Assembly: GCF_007786475.1 (NCBI RefSeq)
Contig: NZ_VNJJ01000001.1
Coordinates: forward strand, 62,001-126,000
DNA length: 64,000 nt
DNA from: Cohnella terricola
GTDB taxonomy: Bacteria > Bacillota > Bacilli > Paenibacillales > Paenibacillaceae
Direction of reading: 5' to 3'
Shown here: piece after piece, positions 26,407 to 35,613 of the stretch
How the letters are laid out: each line of letters begins with the position of its first letter
How positions within the stretch are numbered: the stretch's first letter is position 1
The notes under the pieces: model-generated
What the model saw: only the letters and a program-made list of their open reading frames with translations
Databases searched by the model: none
What the model was told of the DNA's origin: nothing
Made by a program: the position numbers and the translations under genes

Positions 26407-27725
26407 GCTGGATTCTCCTGTTTTAAGATATTAATCGTTCGGTGGCTTCGGCGGAAGAGCCAATAAAGGAATAGCAATTCCGCGACGACTCCTCCGGATT
26501 GGGCGATCGACCCGAGCACGCCGTTCCACGATGGAAGCAGCAGGACGAGCAGGAAAACGGTCGCGGCGGTGAAGATCGCGTTGGAGATTTGGGAACCGAA
26601 CATCAGCTTCGTTTCTCCGTGAGCCATGACGATCCCGTTTAACGTGTCGAGCCATGGGAAAACAAGCACGAACGGAAGAAAACCGCGCAACGCGTGAATA
26701 CAGGAAGTGAGCAACTCGTCTTTGACTCCTAGAACGTGAGAGAACATCCAGCCTCCGATCGGGGTGAACGCTATCAGAGTCAGAAGCAACGGAGGGACAA
26801 AACCGAGCGTTAACGTGAACTTCCGCACGATCGCAGGATTCTTCTTCACGAAAAGCAGAGCGATCTGGTGGAAGTAGGTAAAGAAGCCAAGGACCAGGTT
26901 CATGAGGCTTCCGGCGACGGCAAAGGATGCGACGGCGAGCGTGCCTCTCTCGGTCGTGCCGAGTAAAGCGTTCAGAATGGGCAGCGTCCATACGACAACC
27001 AAGGACGAATAGAGCAGCGGGTTGTAAAAAGCAGCCACTTGTTTCGGTCGGATCGTCTCGCATTCTTCGTCTTTCTCCGGCATCTGCTTAAGCAGCCTGC
27101 TGGATTCCCACCAGCTCAGCAATGCTTCGATCATCATGCCGAAGACGAAGATGATGGTACCTTGGATCGCTCCGGTGACGCCGACGTGCAGGAAATACTG
27201 GGAAAGCAGAAACATAGCCCCCAAGCGAAATACCATCGCGATCGTTAACCAGCGCGTCTTCATTTTGTATATGATAACGCCTTGGTACAAACAGCGGATG
27301 CCCGAGAAGACGGAAAGGAACATGAGCGCAGCGTAAGCGTGGATCGCTTGCTGTTCTACGGCCGTGTCGGCTCCGTAAGCGCCTCCGAAAATCCAATGAC
27401 CGACCGGAGTGTAGGCGATTAGACCGCCGAAGACGATGGAAGCGCCAAATACATAGAAGCTGACATGCCTGACAGCGCGAAAAGAAATCCGGTCCCTCAC
27501 GAGCGCGGAGCAGGTTTGCCGGAACAATACCGCGGGTTTCTCGGTCACGGTTAGCAGACTCATGGCAAGCGCGTAACCCGCGAGAATGATCTCGGGATTG
27601 TCGGATCTGGCTAGCGTTCCGTTAATGATGATGTGAGACAGGTTGATCAGAAGAACGGAAATCCCCATCGGAATGAAAAACAGCAAAAGCCGTCTCAGCG
27701 AGACCGGCCCGTTATCGGTAGACAT
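26403..27725 (-). CDS. MATE/ANKH-like multi-span membrane protein
   Basis: A 440-residue protein with about 12 membrane spans. The N-terminal FIPMGISVLLINLSHIIINGTLARS and the paired repeat of two six-span halves fit the MOP (multidrug/oligosaccharide/polysaccharide) exporter superfamily, and the general pattern is close to the ANKH-like branch found in Paenibacillaceae. The transported molecule is unknown. ATG 27725 follows AAGGAG. It is the first gene of a two-gene unit with the MFS protein, so the two may export or scavenge related compounds; this is inference. Confidence 0.7.
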   Translation of the reverse strand: MSTDNGPVSLRRLLLFFIPMGISVLLINLSHIIINGTLARSDNPEIILAGYALAMSLLTVTEKPAVLFRQTCSALVRDRISFRAVRHVSFYVFGASIVFGGLIAYTPVGHWIFGGAYGADTAVEQQAIHAYAALMFLSVFSGIRCLYQGVIIYKMKTRWLTIAMVFRLGAMFLLSQYFLHVGVTGAIQGTIIFVFGMMIEALLSWWESSRLLKQMPEKDEECETIRPKQVAAFYNPLLYSSLVVVWTLPILNALLGTTERGTLAVASFAVAGSLMNLVLGFFTYFHQIALLFVKKNPAIVRKFTLTLGFVPPLLLTLIAFTPIGGWMFSHVLGVKDELLTSCIHALRGFLPFVLVFPWLDTLNGIVMAHGETKLMFGSQISNAIFTAATVFLLVLLLPSWNGVLGSIAQSGGVVAELLFLYWLFRRSHRTINILKQENPA

Positions 27726-27909
27726 ATGTTTCTCCTTGTGAGGGACGCGGACGGCTCCTCATGTCGAGTTAACTAGTATTATATCAGATAAAGGAGGAAT
27801 TTCGGGGAACATTTTCACATAATAAAAGCTGGATTTCACCTATATGAAATGATAAATTAAAGAATGATGCTTTTAAAAACGGCGTATGAAAAAAGTTCAG
27901 GTGGTTACG

Positions 27910-28257
27910 ATGCGAATGGCGCACGAAAGACAGTCGGACAGCCATTTCGTATTCAGCGAAAGGCTCGGCATAGAAATCCCTAGCCTGCAATGCGATTGGG
28001 ACGAACTGGACTCGGGAAGCCAGACGGTTATTTTAACCAGATGGGAATTGATACGCGGGTCGATTCCGGATCGGATAATGGGTTTCGAAGCCGTTATCCG
28101 CGTCAAACAGCAACTGCTGTTCGAGGAGGACGATTTCACGCGTTCCTGCCTATTAAATGGGGAAATTGCCGATCTCGCAAGCCGGATCAACGATCTCAAC
28201 ATTTGGTTTCGGGCGCAACAGGAATTGAACGGCGATGCCAAACAACACGCCGGTTAG
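27910..28257 (+). CDS. Unrecognised soluble protein, 115 residues
   Basis: No family recognised. The start ATG 27910 has AGGTGG 6 bases upstream; an ATG 8 codons earlier (27886) has no such site. The product is acidic to neutral, without membrane spans or a signal peptide, and ends with a helix-rich stretch (EIADLASRINDLNIWFRAQQEL). It precedes the curcumene synthase-like gene by 23 bases on the same strand and is probably cotranscribed with it. Confidence 0.65.
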   Translation: MRMAHERQSDSHFVFSERLGIEIPSLQCDWDELDSGSQTVILTRWELIRGSIPDRIMGFEAVIRVKQQLLFEEDDFTRSCLLNGEIADLASRINDLNIWFRAQQELNGDAKQHAG

Positions 28258-28280
28258 AGCAAAGCGGAGGACCCTAAGAA

Positions 28281-29360
28281 ATGACAAACCATACGTTGCT
28301 AGCGGGCCGCTCACCACGCGGACCTTTTTCGTTAATGAAAAGAGTGTATAAATACATTTTGCCGGAAGTTCGCGCCGAGCTCGGCCGTTGGCGAGAGAAA
28401 GCCGATGGGATACCGGATGCAGAGCTTCGCAAGCAGGCGCTCGATAGCATGAATGCCAAGCAATTCCACTGCGAGGGAGGCGGCGTGTACGCGGCCGCGA
28501 ATCTGGAGCAGCGGCATGTGCTGATTCCGCTGATCGTCGCATTGCAAACGATAAGCGATTATTTGGATAATCTGTGCGATCGCAGCACATCGCTGGACGC
28601 ACGCGATTTTCGCTTGCTGCATCAAAGCATGCTGGACGCCGTCACGCCCGAGGCACAGCCAAGTAATTACTATGCTTTGAGAGAAGAACAGGATGACGGT
28701 GGTTATCTTCAGGCGCTCGTCTCGCAATGCCAAGCTTCGATAGCACTTCTGCCTTCCTACGGGAAAGTTCAGTCACACGTCGTCGAGCTGGTTCAATTGT
28801 ATGCGGATCTGCAAGTCTACAAGCATATCGCCCACTCCCGCCGCGAAGCGGAATTGCTAGAATGGTGGAACAAGCATTCCGCCGGGTATCCGCAGTTGCA
28901 ATGGAACGAATTTGCTGCAGCGACGGGGTCCACGCTAGGAATGTTCATGCTTTTTCTTGCGGCCACCGATCCGCGGCTAGATACGGAACAAGCGAAGGCG
29001 ATTCGCGACCGTTATTTCCCGTCGATCTGCGGTTTGCATATTCTGCTTGATTATTTGATCGATCAGGCGGAGGACAGAGAAGGCGGAGATTTAAACTTCT
29101 GCAGCTATTACGACGACGAGCGAGCACTTAATGAACGCATGAGGCTGATGGTTCAAGCCGCGAGACAATCCGCCGACGAGCTGCCCTTCGGGCATTTTCA
29201 CCGAATGATCGTGGAAGGTTTGGTCGCGTTGTACTTGTCCGATCCGAAGGTGAGGAAACAGCGGGACGTGCGGCAGACCGCCAAGCTTCTGATGAAGGGG
29301 AGCCCTTGGACTAGAGTGTTCTTCTGGCTGAACAGCCATTGGATAAGGAAGGCCATGTAA
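28281..29360 (+). CDS. ytpB: Tetraprenyl-beta-curcumene synthase family protein (DUF2600, YtpB-like)
   Basis: Large-terpene synthase that in Bacillus cyclises tetraprenyl pyrophosphate to tetraprenyl-beta-curcumene, a precursor of sesquarterpenes (baciterpenol). The 359-residue product has the DUF2600 landmarks: FHCEGGGVYA near residue 62, and the Asp-rich metal-binding motif DYLDNLCDR near 95 in place of the classic DDxxD, with LLDYLIDQAEDREGGDLNF near 257. Bacilli are reported to use these lipids in spores and oxidative stress. The TTG/ATG region upstream is clear; ATG 28281 was taken, with GGAGG 7 bases upstream. Confidence 0.87.
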   Translation: MTNHTLLAGRSPRGPFSLMKRVYKYILPEVRAELGRWREKADGIPDAELRKQALDSMNAKQFHCEGGGVYAAANLEQRHVLIPLIVALQTISDYLDNLCDRSTSLDARDFRLLHQSMLDAVTPEAQPSNYYALREEQDDGGYLQALVSQCQASIALLPSYGKVQSHVVELVQLYADLQVYKHIAHSRREAELLEWWNKHSAGYPQLQWNEFAAATGSTLGMFMLFLAATDPRLDTEQAKAIRDRYFPSICGLHILLDYLIDQAEDREGGDLNFCSYYDDERALNERMRLMVQAARQSADELPFGHFHRMIVEGLVALYLSDPKVRKQRDVRQTAKLLMKGSPWTRVFFWLNSHWIRKAM

Positions 29361-29394
29361 GTTACAGAGAATCAAACAGGGAGGAATTTTGGAG

Positions 29395-30363
29395 ATGAGT
29401 GCAGTTAAGAAGATTGCCGTACTGACAAGCGGCGGGGATTCGCAAGGGATGAACGCGGCGGTAAGAGCCGTCGTCAGAAGCGCGCTATTTCGGGGGATTG
29501 AAGTATATGGCGTGCAGCGTGGTTACCAGGGCTTGCTTAACCGGGATTTAAGAGAAATGGATTTGCGCAGCGTAGGCGACATTATTCAGCGCGGCGGCAC
29601 GATTCTGCAGACGGCCCGCTGTAAGGAGTTCGTAACGCCGGAAGGCCAACAACGCGGTGCGGACGTGCTGCGCGAGTATGGGATCGACGGCCTTGTCGTT
29701 ATCGGGGGCGACGGTTCCTATCAAGGCGCGAATAAGCTAAGCAAGCTGGGAATCAAAACGATGGCCTTGCCGGGTACGATCGATAACGACATTCCGTTCA
29801 CGGATTTTACGATCGGTTTCGATACGGCGGTTAGCATCGTCGTCGACGCGATCAATAAGCTTCGGGACACGATGACTTCCCACGAAAGATCGTCCGTCGT
29901 CGAGGTTATGGGGCGCCACTGCGGCGATATCGCTCTATATGCCGGTTTGGCGAGCGGAGCGGAAGCGATCCTTGTGCCTGAGGTTCCGTTTGATATTAAG
30001 GAGATCTCGCTTCGCATGAAGGACAACTTCCAGAAGGGCAAACGGCACGGCATCGTGGTTGTGGCCGAAGGCGTCGGATCGGGAGACGAAGTTGCCCGGG
30101 GCATTACCGAGTACAGCGGCATCGAACCTCGCGTTACCGTGCTAGGGCATATTCAACGGGGCGGAGCGCCAACCCATAACGATCGGATTCTGGCTAGCCA
30201 ATTGGCGGATTACGCGGTGCAACGGCTCATGGAAGGCGATTCCGGCAAAGGGATTGGCCTTGTCAAAGGGGAATTCGTCGCGACGGATATCGAACAAGTC
30301 GTATCCACGAAAAAATCCTTTAACCTGGACTTATACAACTTGGCATTGCGCTTAGCCCAATAA
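29395..30363 (+). CDS. pfkA: ATP-dependent 6-phosphofructokinase
   Basis: Phosphorylates fructose 6-phosphate, the committed step of glycolysis. 322 residues, bacterial allosteric type: LTSGGDSQGMNAAVRA near residue 8 (ATP site; Gln replaces the usual Pro), GGDGSYQGA near 103, PGTIDNDI near 123 (catalytic TIDND), MGRHCGDIALYAG near 168. ATG 29395 is about 8 bases after GGGAGGAA; a TTG two codons earlier (29389) is too close to it. No pyk follows, unlike the pfkA-pyk order of many Bacillales; deoR follows a terminator. Confidence 0.95.
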   Translation: MSAVKKIAVLTSGGDSQGMNAAVRAVVRSALFRGIEVYGVQRGYQGLLNRDLREMDLRSVGDIIQRGGTILQTARCKEFVTPEGQQRGADVLREYGIDGLVVIGGDGSYQGANKLSKLGIKTMALPGTIDNDIPFTDFTIGFDTAVSIVVDAINKLRDTMTSHERSSVVEVMGRHCGDIALYAGLASGAEAILVPEVPFDIKEISLRMKDNFQKGKRHGIVVVAEGVGSGDEVARGITEYSGIEPRVTVLGHIQRGGAPTHNDRILASQLADYAVQRLMEGDSGKGIGLVKGEFVATDIEQVVSTKKSFNLDLYNLALRLAQ

Positions 30364-30372
30364 TCGCTTTTA

Positions 30373-30418
30373 CGGGGCTGTCCCAGGGTCTGATGATCCG
30401 AGGGACGGCTCTTTTTTC
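30373..30418 (+). terminator. Rho-independent terminator after pfkA
   Basis: GGGGCTGTCCC pairs with GGGACGGCTC (with wobbles), inner GG/CC pairs around TCTGATGA, followed by six T. Confidence 0.8.
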
Positions 30419-30465
30419 ATGTTCTGGTAAAATATTTTGCCCTAGCGTAGAACTCTTATATCCAT

Positions 30466-30506
30466 TATAATAGCGGATGAGAGAACGGAATTTCATTCGT
30501 AATGAA
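30466..30506 (+). promoter_or_regulatory. Candidate promoter and DeoR operator before deoR
   Basis: TATAAT at 30466-30471 without a good -35 box, followed by a perfect inverted repeat TTCATT-CGT-AATGAA at 30492-30506, shortly after the expected transcription start. Its position could block transcription when DeoR binds; that DeoR is the protein bound here is inference from neighbourhood. Confidence 0.45.
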
Positions 30507-30549
30507 CAGAATTTCAAGAAAATAAGTCCTTGGAATGGTGTGAGTTTGG

Positions 30550-31497
30550 TTGGATAACGACAAAGTCAAAAAAGTAGTCGAGGCAGCCAAGTTATATTAC
30601 GAGTTGGACTACAGCCAGAATCAAATCGCGGATACGCTTGGGGTATCCCGACCGACCGTTTCCCGTCTTCTACAGCAAGCTAAATCGGAAGGCATCGTCA
30701 CGATCGAGATCAAGGATCCGACGGAGGATGTCGAAGTTCTAAGAGGTTTGCTGAAAGAGAGATTCCAGTTGAAGAACGTTGTGGTCGCTTTTACTCCGAC
30801 TTATGAAGAAAGCGTCGTCAAAAGGTATATCGGCCAAGCGGCGGCGGCTTTTATCGCGGAGCTTGTCAAAGACGGCGACACGATCGGGGCGTCGTGGGGA
30901 TCGACGATGTATCAAGTTGCCCTGCATCTGAAAGGGAGGTCTTTGAATAATTCCTTCGTGGTGCAATTGAATGGAGGGGTCAGCGATGCCGACATCCGGA
31001 TATCTCCGTCGGAGATCGTTCATCGGATAGGCAAAGCTTTTAACGTGACACCTTACTTCATGTATTTGCCCGCAATTGTAGATCATATTCTCGTGAAGCA
31101 GGCGATGCTTACGGATCGCCACATTCGCAGGGTCATGGATATGGGACTTCAAGCGAATATCGCCGTTTTTACGGCGGGGTCGCCGACACCGGATTCCGTC
31201 CTGCTGAATTCAAGCTATTTGCGCAATGAAGAATTGGAGATCATAAGAACGAAGGCTGTCGGCGACATTTGCTCGAGATATTACGATTCCGACGGCGAAA
31301 TCTGTCTTCCAAGCCTGAACGAACGCACGGTGGGCATCGAACTCGCGGACTTGCGCTCCAAGGAACATTCGATCCTGGTCGCAGGAGGCGCTTCTAAAGT
31401 AAACGCTATCTTGGGCGCTCTGCGGGGAAATTACGTTAATACGTTGGTTACGGATCAGATTACGGCTAGATCATTGCTCAACAAAACACAAGCATAG
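30550..31497 (+). CDS. deoR: Deoxyribonucleoside regulator DeoR (SorC family)
   Basis: Repressor of deoxyribonucleoside catabolism, released by deoxyribose 5-phosphate in Bacillus. 315 residues. The N-terminal HTH is [20 protein letters not shown] (about 19-38), followed by a SorC sugar-phosphate sensor domain with [12 protein letters not shown] near 117, [10 protein letters not shown] near 237 and [11 protein letters not shown] near 275. It tracks B. subtilis DeoR closely over its full length. Start is TTG 30550; the ribosome site is weak. deoC and pdp follow on the same strand, so the gene likely autoregulates its operon. Confidence 0.92.
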   Translation: MDNDKVKKVVEAAKLYYELDYSQNQIADTLGVSRPTVSRLLQQAKSEGIVTIEIKDPTEDVEVLRGLLKERFQLKNVVVAFTPTYEESVVKRYIGQAAAAFIAELVKDGDTIGASWGSTMYQVALHLKGRSLNNSFVVQLNGGVSDADIRISPSEIVHRIGKAFNVTPYFMYLPAIVDHILVKQAMLTDRHIRRVMDMGLQANIAVFTAGSPTPDSVLLNSSYLRNEELEIIRTKAVGDICSRYYDSDGEICLPSLNERTVGIELADLRSKEHSILVAGGASKVNAILGALRGNYVNTLVTDQITARSLLNKTQA

Positions 31498-31511
31498 GAG
31501 AAATGACAACG

Positions 31512-32186
31512 ATGATGACGCCTGAACAAATCGCGCAACGAATCGACCATACTTTGCTGGCAGCCGTTAGCACGAAGAACGATATCGTAAAATTATGCGA
31601 AGAAGCGAAGCAATACGGCTTTGCGACGGTCTGCGTGAATCCGTATTGGGTGCCGCTGGCAGTTCGCGAACTTGCCGGCAGCAGCGTAGGCATAACGACG
31701 GTAATCGGCTTCCCACTCGGCGCGAGCCGGACGGAGACGAAAGTCGCGGAAGCGCGGGATGCCATTCAAGCCGGCGCGACCGAGATCGATATGGTCTTGA
31801 ATATCGGAGCGTTGAAATCGGGCGATTCGGAAGCCGCAAAACGCGACATCGCCGAAGTTGTTGCCGCTTGCAAAGGCAAGGCGCCGGTAAAAGTCATTAT
31901 CGAAACGTGTTATTTAACGGACGACGAGAAACGCCAAGCTTCTCTGCTTTGCAAGGAAGCGGAAGCCGATTTCGTCAAGACGTCGACGGGATTCGGCACG
32001 GGCGGAGCGACCGTCGAGGACATCGCGCTCATCCGCAGCGTAGTTGGACCCGATATGGGCATTAAAGCTTCGGGAGGCGTTCGTAATCTCGAAGTGGCTG
32101 AGAAGCTCATTGAAGCAGGGGCAACCAGGCTCGGGGCAAGCTCATCGATCGCTATCGTCACGGGCGGAAATGCCCAAGGCTATTAA
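31512..32186 (+). CDS. deoC: Deoxyribose-phosphate aldolase
   Basis: Cleaves deoxyribose 5-phosphate to glyceraldehyde 3-phosphate and acetaldehyde. About 224 residues, class I aldolase. IDHTLLAA near the N-terminus, [10 protein letters not shown] near 60, [14 protein letters not shown] near 87, the Schiff-base lysine in [15 protein letters not shown] near 152 and KASGGVRN near 184 are present. GGAG ends at 31500, so ATG 31512 (11 bases) is preferred over ATG 31503 (2 bases). Product of Pdp and PunA plus phosphopentomutase feeds this enzyme. Confidence 0.95.
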   Translation: MMTPEQIAQRIDHTLLAAVSTKNDIVKLCEEAKQYGFATVCVNPYWVPLAVRELAGSSVGITTVIGFPLGASRTETKVAEARDAIQAGATEIDMVLNIGALKSGDSEAAKRDIAEVVAACKGKAPVKVIIETCYLTDDEKRQASLLCKEAEADFVKTSTGFGTGGATVEDIALIRSVVGPDMGIKASGGVRNLEVAEKLIEAGATRLGASSSIAIVTGGNAQGY

Positions 32187-32222
32187 AAGTATATCTGGAC
32201 AAGTCAAGGAGGGCACCGAGCG

Positions 32223-33524
32223 ATGAGAACTGTGGATTTAATTACGAAAAAACGCGACGGCGGCGAATTGACGGAACAAGAAATCAACAGCCTGATCCGC
32301 GGGTACACCGACGGATCGATTCCCGACTACCAAATGTCGGCAATGGCCATGGCGATTTTCTTCCGGGGGATGACGCCGACGGAAAGAGCGAACTTGACGA
32401 TGGCGATGGTTCACTCGGGAGACACGATTGACTTGTCCGGGATTTCCGGAATCAAGGTCGACAAGCACAGTACCGGAGGGGTCGGAGATACGACGACACT
32501 TGTTCTCGCTCCTTTGGTCGCTTCCATCGGAGTACCCGTTGCTAAAATGTCGGGAAGAGGATTGGGGCATACCGGAGGAACGATCGACAAGTTGGAAGCT
32601 GTGCCCGGTTTCCATGTCGAGATCGATAACGAGACGTTTATCGATCTTGTGAACCGCAACGGGCTAGCGGTCATCGGGCAAAGCGAAAACTTGACCCCGG
32701 CGGACAAAAAGCTTTACGGCTTAAGGGACGTTACGGGAACCGTAAATTCGATTCCGCTCATCGCCAGCTCGATCATGAGCAAGAAGATCGCATCCGGCGC
32801 GGATGCCATCGTGCTTGACGTGAAGACCGGAGACGGCGCTTTCATGAAAGAAATGTCTGAGGCGGAAGAACTCGCTTCTTGCATGGTGGATATCGGCAAT
32901 CGCGTCGGACGTCGCACCGTTGCCGTATTGTCGGATATGAGCCAACCGCTTGGCAACGCGATCGGCAACGCGCTCGAAGTGAAAGAAGCGATCGATACGC
33001 TGAGAGGCGTCGGCCCCGAGGATTTAACGGAGCTATGCTTGACGCTTGGCAGCCATATGGCCGTATTGGCCGGAGTCGCTTCCAGTAAGGAAGAAGCTCG
33101 GGATCTGCTTGAACAATCCATCGCAAGCGGCAGCGCGCTCGATAAATTCAAAGCGTTCCTGACCGCTCAGGGCGGCGACGCTTCGCTCGTCGATGAGCCC
33201 GAACGTCTCGTTACCGCTAAGTATCGTATCGAAGTTCCTGCCAAAGAAGAGGGCTTCGTCGCCGCGATCGCCGCGGAGAGAATCGGCCTTGCGGCCATGA
33301 TGCTTGGCGCGGGGCGGGCGACGAAAGAGTCACAGATCGATCTCGCCGTCGGCATCGTCCTCCATAAGAAAATCGGGGATCGCGTTCAACTCGGAGAGTC
33401 TATCGCTACGATTCATGCGAATAGCAATTCGAACGACGAAGCGTTGGCGAAAATTTACGAATCCATCGAGATTCGGCCACAACCGGTCGCGCCTCCGGCG
33501 TTAATCGTCGGGGAGATTAAATAA
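32223..33524 (+). CDS. pdp: Pyrimidine-nucleoside phosphorylase
   Basis: Splits uridine, thymidine and deoxyuridine with phosphate. 433 residues, PyNP/DeoA family: N-terminal helical domain, the phosphate-binding region [13 protein letters not shown] (about 81-93), [18 protein letters not shown] near 108, and a C-terminal domain from about 345. ATG 32223 follows AAGGAGGG. It stands 36 bases after deoC. Confidence 0.95.
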   Translation: MRTVDLITKKRDGGELTEQEINSLIRGYTDGSIPDYQMSAMAMAIFFRGMTPTERANLTMAMVHSGDTIDLSGISGIKVDKHSTGGVGDTTTLVLAPLVASIGVPVAKMSGRGLGHTGGTIDKLEAVPGFHVEIDNETFIDLVNRNGLAVIGQSENLTPADKKLYGLRDVTGTVNSIPLIASSIMSKKIASGADAIVLDVKTGDGAFMKEMSEAEELASCMVDIGNRVGRRTVAVLSDMSQPLGNAIGNALEVKEAIDTLRGVGPEDLTELCLTLGSHMAVLAGVASSKEEARDLLEQSIASGSALDKFKAFLTAQGGDASLVDEPERLVTAKYRIEVPAKEEGFVAAIAAERIGLAAMMLGAGRATKESQIDLAVGIVLHKKIGDRVQLGESIATIHANSNSNDEALAKIYESIEIRPQPVAPPALIVGEIK

Positions 33525-33592
33525 ATGAAAATCAAGCGGCGGACAAGCAAGTTGGGGTTAATGGGTTACACTTATAAAGGGGGTGAAAAGAA

Positions 33593-34414
33593 ATGGGCCA
33601 GTTGCTAAAAAGAATGGAAGAGGCGACTAAGTATATCGCGTCTCGAATCGACGACAAGCCAAAGATCGGCCTGATTCTGGGCTCCGGTCTGGGAGAACTC
33701 GCCGACGACATTCAAGACGCTGTCCGGATTCCTTACGAGTCGATCCCGCATTTTCCGGTATCGACGGTTGAAGGTCATGCGGGCCAGCTCGTAATTGGTC
33801 GACTCCATGAACGGACGGTCATCGCAATGCAGGGGCGGTTTCATTATTATGAAGGCTATTCCATGCAAGAGGTTACGTTCCCGGTGCGCGTCATGAAGGC
33901 GCTTGGGGTCGAAAGACTCATCGTGACGAACGCTTGCGGAGGCATGAATCCCGATTTCGAACCGGGAGATTTAATGCTTATTCAGGACCATCTGAACATG
34001 ACGGGCGCCAACCCGCTGATCGGGGAGAACGAATCCGCATTGGGACCTCGTTTTCCGGATATGAGCCGAGCGTACACACCAGATTTGCTCGAGCTTGCCC
34101 GGGAGACGGCGCAATCGCTAGGCATTCGTGTCAGACAAGGCGTTTACGCCGGGATTACCGGTCCGTCTTATATGACGCCGGCTGAATTGAAGATGCTTCG
34201 CCTGATCGGCGGCGACGCGGTGGGCATGTCCACCGTGCCGGAAGCGATCGTAGCGAGCCATATGGCCATACAAGTACTTGGTATTTCTTGCGTTACGGAC
34301 ATGGCGATCGGGGAGCATCTAGAACCGTTAAGCCATGAGCAAGTCATCGAAGTCGCGAACCGTACAAAACCGAAATTCATCTCGCTTGTCAAGGAGATCG
34401 TTTCGAAGCTGTAG
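33593..34414 (+). CDS. punA: Purine-nucleoside phosphorylase, trimeric type
   Basis: Phosphorolysis of (deoxy)inosine and (deoxy)guanosine. 273 residues of the class II trimeric family (PupG/PunA): GLILGSGLGELAD near residue 22, GHAGQLVIGRL near 62, QGRFHYYEGYS near 82, NACGGMNPDFEPGD near 113, GITGPSYMTPAE near 187, VGMSTVPEAIVA near 209. AAGGGGGTG stands before ATG 33593. It follows pdp by 68 bases. Confidence 0.95.
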   Translation: MGQLLKRMEEATKYIASRIDDKPKIGLILGSGLGELADDIQDAVRIPYESIPHFPVSTVEGHAGQLVIGRLHERTVIAMQGRFHYYEGYSMQEVTFPVRVMKALGVERLIVTNACGGMNPDFEPGDLMLIQDHLNMTGANPLIGENESALGPRFPDMSRAYTPDLLELARETAQSLGIRVRQGVYAGITGPSYMTPAELKMLRLIGGDAVGMSTVPEAIVASHMAIQVLGISCVTDMAIGEHLEPLSHEQVIEVANRTKPKFISLVKEIVSKL

Positions 34415-34487
34415 GCTTGAGGCTACCCGATTTGCAACGCGCAACATTCAATTCCATCGATAATCGATTATAAGGAGAGAATAGGAT

Positions 34488-35588
34488 ATGAATAAAACAG
34501 CTAAGCTGTTTACAGGTATTATGCTTGTCGCTTCCTTGACGCTTACTGCATGCGGAGCGAAAAATAACAATGGCGGTGCAGCTAGCCCGAGTGAAAGCCC
34601 AAGTGCTTCGCCAAGTGCTTCACCAAGCGCAAGCCCAAGTGAAGGCGCGGGAACCGTTGACGGCAAAGGCTTCAAATTCGCGATGGTTACAGACGTAGGC
34701 GGCGTAAACGACAAGTCGTTCAACCAAAGCGCTTGGGAAGGTCTTTCTCGTTTGAAAGACGACACGGGAGCAAGCGTCAAGTATCTCGAGAGCAAAGAAG
34801 CGACAAACTATTTGACCAACCTGAACAAATTCGTACGCGACGATTATAATCTGACATGGGGTATCGGCTTCCTGATGGGCGACGCGGTAAAAGACGCGGC
34901 AACCAAAAATCCGAAAGCACACCTTGCGATCATCGACAATGAAGTCGACGCGCCGAACGTAGCCTCCATTACGTTCGCTGAAAACGAAGGATCTTTCCTC
35001 GTTGGCGTAGTTGCCGGCATGATGACGAAATCGAACAAAATCGGTTTCGTAGGCGGAATCGACATCCCCGTAATCAAACGCTTCGAGCTTGGTTTCGTGG
35101 CGGGCGTCAAAGCGGTTAATCCGGACGCGAAGGTTACGGTCAACTATACGGGCGCATTCGATAAAGCAGACCTGGGTAAAGCTGCTGCCGCTTCGATCTA
35201 CAACGACGGCGCGGACATCATTTTCCACGCGGCTGGCGGAACAGGCAACGGCGTGTTCAACGAAGCGAAAGAACGCAACAAGTCGGCTAAGCCGGACAAG
35301 AAAGTATGGGTTATCGGCGTCGACAAAGACCAATCCCTCGAATTCGGCGACGACGTTACGCTGACTTCCATGTTGAAACGCGTTGACGAAGCCGTATACC
35401 GCATTTCCGAGCAAATGATCGAAGGCAACTTCCCTGCGGGAAAAAACACGACGCTTGGTCTGAAAGATGATGCGGTTGGTTTGCCGGAAACATCGACCAA
35501 GAACGTGCCTAAGGAAGTATTGGACAAAGTCGAAGAGTACAAGCAAAAAATCGTAAGCGGAGAAATTACGGTACCGACTGCCAAGTAA
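34488..35588 (+). CDS. nupN: BMP-family lipoprotein, nucleoside-binding subunit of an ABC importer
   Basis: Substrate-binding lipoprotein of 366 residues. Lipobox LTLTACGA puts the lipidated Cys at residue 21; a Ser/Pro-rich linker of SPSASPSA repeats (about 31-55) tethers the domain. The BMP/PnrA/Med fold is recognised by FAMVTDVGGVNDKSFNQSAWEG (N-terminal strand and ligand loop), GFVGGIDIPVIKRFELGF and VIGVDKDQS. Related to B. subtilis YufN (NupN), which binds guanosine. ATG 34488 is 10 bases from AAGGAG. The Ser/Pro linker codons form short direct repeats. Confidence 0.9.
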   Translation: MNKTAKLFTGIMLVASLTLTACGAKNNNGGAASPSESPSASPSASPSASPSEGAGTVDGKGFKFAMVTDVGGVNDKSFNQSAWEGLSRLKDDTGASVKYLESKEATNYLTNLNKFVRDDYNLTWGIGFLMGDAVKDAATKNPKAHLAIIDNEVDAPNVASITFAENEGSFLVGVVAGMMTKSNKIGFVGGIDIPVIKRFELGFVAGVKAVNPDAKVTVNYTGAFDKADLGKAAAASIYNDGADIIFHAAGGTGNGVFNEAKERNKSAKPDKKVWVIGVDKDQSLEFGDDVTLTSMLKRVDEAVYRISEQMIEGNFPAGKNTTLGLKDDAVGLPETSTKNVPKEVLDKVEEYKQKIVSGEITVPTAK

Positions 35589-35613
35589 TTAATAACTAGC
35601 AAAGGGTGCGACT

